Below, piece after piece: positions 60,998 to 64,000 of a DNA stretch of 64,000 bases. The position numbers and the translations under genes were made by a program. The stretch is from Phytomonospora endophytica (GTDB lineage Bacteria > Actinomycetota > Actinomycetes > Mycobacteriales > Micromonosporaceae). The stretch lies in NCBI RefSeq assembly GCF_014202425.1, contig NZ_JACHGT010000010.1, positions 62,001-126,000 of the forward strand, given 5' to 3'. The notes under the pieces were generated by a model. That model ran no database searches. It was not told the origin of the DNA and saw nothing but the letters and a program-made list of their open reading frames with translations. Each line of letters starts with the position of its first letter. The stretch's first letter is position 1.

Positions 60998-62125
60998 ATG
61001 TCCTCCACTCCAGTCGACCGGATCCGGGTGCTGTGGCTGTACGGGCCGCCCGGCGTTGGCAAGACGACCGTCGCGTGGGAGATCCGCGCCAGGCTGGGAG
61101 AGCCGGCCGCCTTCGTCGACATCGACCAGCTCGGTATGTGCTACCCCGACCGGCCCGGCGATCCCGGCCGCCACCTGCTCAAGGCCGACGCGCTGGCCGC
61201 CGTGCTCCCCGGCTTCCGGCAGGCCGGCGCCCGCACCGTCGTGGTCTCCGGCGTGGTCGACCCGGGCACGGGAGTCCTCACCGAACGCCTCCCGGGCGCC
61301 GATGTGACGGTGTGCCGCCTGCGCGCCGACACCGACGAACTCACCCGCCGCTTCACCGGCAGGCGGGGCGCCGACCCCGGCCTGGTCGGCGAGGTGCTGC
61401 GCGACGCCGACGCGCACGAGACCGCCGGCCCCGCCGAGTCGTGCGTCGACACCACCGGCCTCACCCCGGGCGAGGTCGCCACGCGCGTCCTCGCAGGCAT
61501 CGGGACCCGCCCACCGGAACACGGTGACCCGCCCGCCGTGCTTCCACCGGCCCGGCCCACCGGAGACGAACGGATCGTGTGGCTCTGCGGGCCCGTCGGC
61601 GCGGGGAAGTCCACCGCGGGCTTCCCCGTGTACCTCAAGGCGCTCGCCGCCGGGATGACCGCGGCCTACGTCGACGTCGACCAGATCGGTTTCGGCCCGG
61701 CGGTGCCCGGTGATCGGCGCGGACACCGGCTCAAGGCCGCCAACCTCGCCGCCCTGTGGCGCGTCTTCCGGGCGGCGGGCGCGCGGCGGCTCGTCGTGGT
61801 CGGCGGCATCGAGGACGCCACCGCCTTCAAGACCTACACCGAACGCCTGCCCGGAGACGCGATCACCCTCGCCCGGCTGCACGCCGGTCCCGCGACCCTC
61901 ACCGAACGCATCGGCGACCGTGGCCGGGGCGGCGGCTGGGCGCAGCCGGGCGACCCGCTGTTCGGTGCCGGCGAAAGGTTCCTCCGCGACGCCGCCGAGA
62001 GCGCGGCCGAGGAGGCCGCGGCCCTCGAACGGGAAGGGATCGGCGACTTCCGCGTCGACACCGACGGCCTCACCGCCGCCGAGGTCGCCGAAGCCGTCGC
62101 CGTCCGGTCCGGCTGGCCGGGGTGA
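60998..62125 (+). CDS. Tandem P-loop nucleotide-binding protein (duplicated AAA_33-like kinase)
   Basis: A 375-residue protein made of two similar halves. Each has a Walker A (GPPGVGKT at 16-23, GPVGAGKS at 198-205), a following D-x-D block (FVDIDQLGM, YVDVDQIGF), a VVVxGxxx segment (RTVVVSGVVD, RLVVVGGIED) and a C-terminal D-T/D-G-L-T block (CVDTTGLTPGEVA, RVDTDGLTAAEVA). This looks like a tandem duplication of a small zeta-toxin/AAA_33-type kinase with both P-loops intact. The substrate is unknown. AGGA lies seven bases before the ATG. It converges on the LanC-like gene with one base between the stops. Confidence 0.75.
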   Translation: MSSTPVDRIRVLWLYGPPGVGKTTVAWEIRARLGEPAAFVDIDQLGMCYPDRPGDPGRHLLKADALAAVLPGFRQAGARTVVVSGVVDPGTGVLTERLPGADVTVCRLRADTDELTRRFTGRRGADPGLVGEVLRDADAHETAGPAESCVDTTGLTPGEVATRVLAGIGTRPPEHGDPPAVLPPARPTGDERIVWLCGPVGAGKSTAGFPVYLKALAAGMTAAYVDVDQIGFGPAVPGDRRGHRLKAANLAALWRVFRAAGARRLVVVGGIEDATAFKTYTERLPGDAITLARLHAGPATLTERIGDRGRGGGWAQPGDPLFGAGERFLRDAAESAAEEAAALEREGIGDFRVDTDGLTAAEVAEAVAVRSGWPG

Positions 62126-62126
62126 C

Positions 62127-63371
62127 TCACATCCGGGGCCTCGCCACCGGCTGATCGGGCATCGCCACGGCGTAGGACTGGTCACGGCCCGTCGCCAGAC
62201 GCGAGTACCGCAGCAGCTCCCGCGCGATGCCCGCGTTGCCCATCGCCCAGCCGTGGTGAGGTTCGAGATCACTCGGGGTCTCCCGGTGCTCGACGTTCGA
62301 CCAGCGCACACCGTCGCCGTCGTCGATCGCGCGCGAGCAGAGGTCGGCGACCAGCACTTCGGCGAAGTCGCGGCCGTCGTTGTTCTCGACCGCGCGGTCG
62401 AGCGCCAGCGACAGGACACCGGCCGTACCGCAGCAGCGCCCGTTGTTGTCCCAGAAACCCGGATACAGCCGCTCGGGCAGACCCGAGTGGGTCAGCGTGC
62501 GCCAGCAGCGGTCGCCGTAGACCGTCCACGCCGGATCGCCGGTGGCCGAGGCGAGGAAGCGGAAGGCGTGCGCGTCGCCCGCCGGGCCGTGGCACCAGCC
62601 GTAGTTGTGGCGGGTGACCAGGTCGGGCCGCAGCTGGGGATCGGAGTGCGGGGCCAGGAAACCGTCCTCCCCGCCCTCATTGCGGGCCACGACGTCGGCG
62701 GCGCCGGCGAGCGCCAGCTCGATCAGGTCGGCGCGGTCGGCGGCCCGTCCGACGGCGGCGAGCGCGGCGGCGATACCGAGAGTGCCGTGCGAGTAGTGGT
62801 GGAAGCGCGGCTCCATGCCGGGACGCAGGGCCCAGCAGACGCCGAACGGGGTCTCCTCGGCATCGGCGAGGTAGGGCTCGACGGCCGCGACGGCGAGCTC
62901 GACGTCGTCGCCGTCGAGGGCGGCGAGGGCGATCCCGGCGTTGCCGAGGAGCAGGTCGTAGTACTCGCCCCACCGTGAGCCGTCGAAGGCGCCGCGAAGG
63001 AGATCCGGCACGCGGGCGGCCGCTATGGCGGCGTCCTTGTCGTCGAGGAGGTCGGCGACCGCGCGCAGCACGACGGCGGACCCGGCGATCCCGGTGTAGA
63101 GCGAGTACTCCTCGGTGTCGAGCCCGGCGGCGACGGTGCGGGCCGCGCGGACGGCGGCGTCGGCGTACTTGTCGAGGCCGAAGTGGCGATGGCCTTCGAG
63201 GAGCGCCAGGATGACGCCCGGTGTACCGCTGTACAGGGAGGTGTCGGCTTCGGATTCGGAGGGCTTCGTGGGCCATTCGAGTCCGGTGCCGTTGTCACGT
63301 GCGGTGTGCAGCAGCTGGTTCAGGGCCCCCGAACCGAGCGCCTCGGCTACGGCCGATCGCGTCAAGGTCAT
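62127..63371 (-). CDS. Stand-alone lanthionine synthetase C-like (LanC) protein
   Basis: A 414-residue alpha/alpha-toroid protein with LanC motifs: YSGTPGVILALLEGH, SLYTGIAGSAVVL, HGTLGIAAALA, GWCHGPAGDAHAF (Cys260), RCCGTAGVL (Cys313-Cys314) and GWAMGNAGIA. LanC enzymes bind zinc by Cys, Cys and His and join thiols to dehydroamino acids. Here the usual Cys-His-Gly is Cys-Cys-Gly, so the site would be Cys3. No precursor peptide, dehydratase or protease is seen within reach of this window, though the right-hand flank is cut. It could be a LanC-like thiol-adduct or repair enzyme, or part of a lanthipeptide system outside the window. Confidence 0.82.
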   Translation of the reverse strand: MTLTRSAVAEALGSGALNQLLHTARDNGTGLEWPTKPSESEADTSLYSGTPGVILALLEGHRHFGLDKYADAAVRAARTVAAGLDTEEYSLYTGIAGSAVVLRAVADLLDDKDAAIAAARVPDLLRGAFDGSRWGEYYDLLLGNAGIALAALDGDDVELAVAAVEPYLADAEETPFGVCWALRPGMEPRFHHYSHGTLGIAAALAAVGRAADRADLIELALAGAADVVARNEGGEDGFLAPHSDPQLRPDLVTRHNYGWCHGPAGDAHAFRFLASATGDPAWTVYGDRCWRTLTHSGLPERLYPGFWDNNGRCCGTAGVLSLALDRAVENNDGRDFAEVLVADLCSRAIDDGDGVRWSNVEHRETPSDLEPHHGWAMGNAGIARELLRYSRLATGRDQSYAVAMPDQPVARPRM

Positions 63372-63457
63372 GTCCGGAGCGTGCCATATGGGGGCGACGG
63401 CCGCGTCGTCCGAAAGGTCGTGCGCGGGTGTGACATGGATCGGTTACCTTGCCGGGC

Positions 63458-64000
63458 ATGGAGCGTTCCGGGGTGTACTGGCGGGGCCGGGTGACCGGGC
63501 GGAAACTGTTGCTCGGGGAGGGCGGCGGGCGGCACGGGAAGTGGTGCTTTCGCGCCGACGACAGGTCCTGGGCGCTGGTCTTCAAACGCGACTGCATCCG
63601 TGGGCTCAAAGGCGTTCTCGACGTACCGCTCACGCCGGAGTCCGCCTGGGTGCTCATCGCGTCGCATATGGACGGTCCCCTCCCGGCCCGGCTCGGGCCG
63701 TGCAACACCGCGCCCCTGACCGTGATGCGCCACCCCGAGTACGGCGACCTGCCTCATACGGCCGGTCCGGGCGCCGCGCTTCCGCCCGGCGCCGTCCGCG
63801 CGGACCCGAAGCGGCAGACCCCCGGGATGTGGCCCGTGCGGTACTTCTACGTCGACAGTGACCACACATGCGTCCAGTGCGGAACGGACTTCGTACTCGG
63901 TGCGGCCGAGCAGCGCTATTGGTACGAGGACGCCGGGCTCTCCTTCGACGTCCGGCCCGTCCGCTGCACCCGCTGCCGGAGGGAACGACGGGCCGTGAAA
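63458..64000 (+). CDS. Zinc-ribbon (zf-trcl-type) protein, partial at the 3' end
   Basis: The frame is open for 181 codons up to the window edge. The C-terminal part seen here contains CVQCGTDFVLGAAEQRYWYE and VRCTRCRRERR, giving the Cx2C-n-Cx2C pattern of the probable zinc-binding domain zf-trcl. The N-terminal 120 residues are of unknown fold and contain several Trp residues. TACCTT ends seven bases before the ATG, so the mRNA may be leaderless. It is divergent from the LanC-like gene with an 86-base gap. Confidence 0.65.
   Translation, partial: MERSGVYWRGRVTGRKLLLGEGGGRHGKWCFRADDRSWALVFKRDCIRGLKGVLDVPLTPESAWVLIASHMDGPLPARLGPCNTAPLTVMRHPEYGDLPHTAGPGAALPPGAVRADPKRQTPGMWPVRYFYVDSDHTCVQCGTDFVLGAAEQRYWYEDAGLSFDVRPVRCTRCRRERRAVK

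Overview
The window is chromosomal DNA of very high GC content with G or C at almost every third codon position. The gene set is that of a soil- or plant-associated, probably mycelial actinomycete: an AfsR-type regulator, several ECF sigma factors, many LacI/TetR/PadR/LysR regulators and secreted polysaccharide hydrolases with CBM2, CBM5/12 and discoidin modules. I cannot name the genus from sequence alone. I see no rRNA, tRNA, CRISPR array, insertion sequence, phage gene or replication origin.

Layout. 0-13.5 kb: a partial YcaQ-like protein, a TetR regulator with a strong palindromic operator, a large AfsR-like regulator divergent from a hydrolase, an ECF sigma factor coupled to a membrane partner, an internally deleted cyclic-nucleotide phosphodiesterase, epoxide hydrolase and PadR, a FadH-type dienoyl-CoA reductase, and a membrane CAP protein converging on a one-polypeptide ECF sigma factor/zinc finger/membrane/CAP fusion. 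13.7-23.7 kb: an L-arabinose locus. A repressor, kinase, 4-epimerase, isomerase, binding protein, ATPase and permease are read as one minus-strand operon (araR-araB-araD-araA-chvE-mmsA-mmsB) from a promoter overlaid by two LacI-type operators. A second LacI paralogue converges on its end. 23.9-27.1 kb: a secreted GH16 enzyme with a chitin-binding module behind an RpiR regulator that is divergent from an N-acetylglucosamine-kinase-like gene. 27-36.8 kb: a LysE remnant, small proteins, a membrane metallophosphoesterase, a LacI regulator with a CE1-CBM2 esterase and two operator repeats, an ArsR-like regulator with an MFS exporter, a LysR/DoxX pair and a serine hydrolase. 37-43 kb: a peptide/oligosaccharide ABC operon in which every junction overlaps or nearly touches; it includes an unannotated-looking 62-residue membrane protein. 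43-50 kb: a LysE exporter, a VOC protein, a small membrane protein and a 1407-residue GH87-type alpha-1,3-glucanase. 50-64 kb: a DHA2 exporter, an orphan ABC-2-like membrane protein, a two-component system, a cytoplasmic binding-protein homologue, a TetR/Tet(X)-like pair with three phased operators, small unknown genes, a SigE-type sigma factor with a membrane partner, a tandem P-loop protein, a stand-alone LanC homologue and a partial zinc-ribbon protein.

How it works together. From 13 to 50 kb the window is mainly a plant/fungal polysaccharide toolkit: extracellular hydrolases (GH16, CE1, GH87), uptake systems (ChvE-Mms and a family 5 ABC transporter) and cytoplasmic catabolism (AraBAD, GlcNAc kinase), each under a local repressor. 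By eye, the only leucine TTA codons I found in the window lie in four genes of this toolkit, three of them inside signal peptides. This suggests a shared bldA-type developmental control. Three ECF sigma factors show three ways of wiring a sigma factor to the membrane. Several regulators appear to be leaderless, with a TAnnnT-like -10 box six or seven bases before the ATG.

The most unusual items are the sigma-CAP fusion, the TTA-codon set, the coupled small membrane protein of the ABC operon, the LanC homologue with a predicted Cys3 zinc site, the duplicated P-loop protein and the phosphodiesterase that has lost two of its metal-binding motifs.
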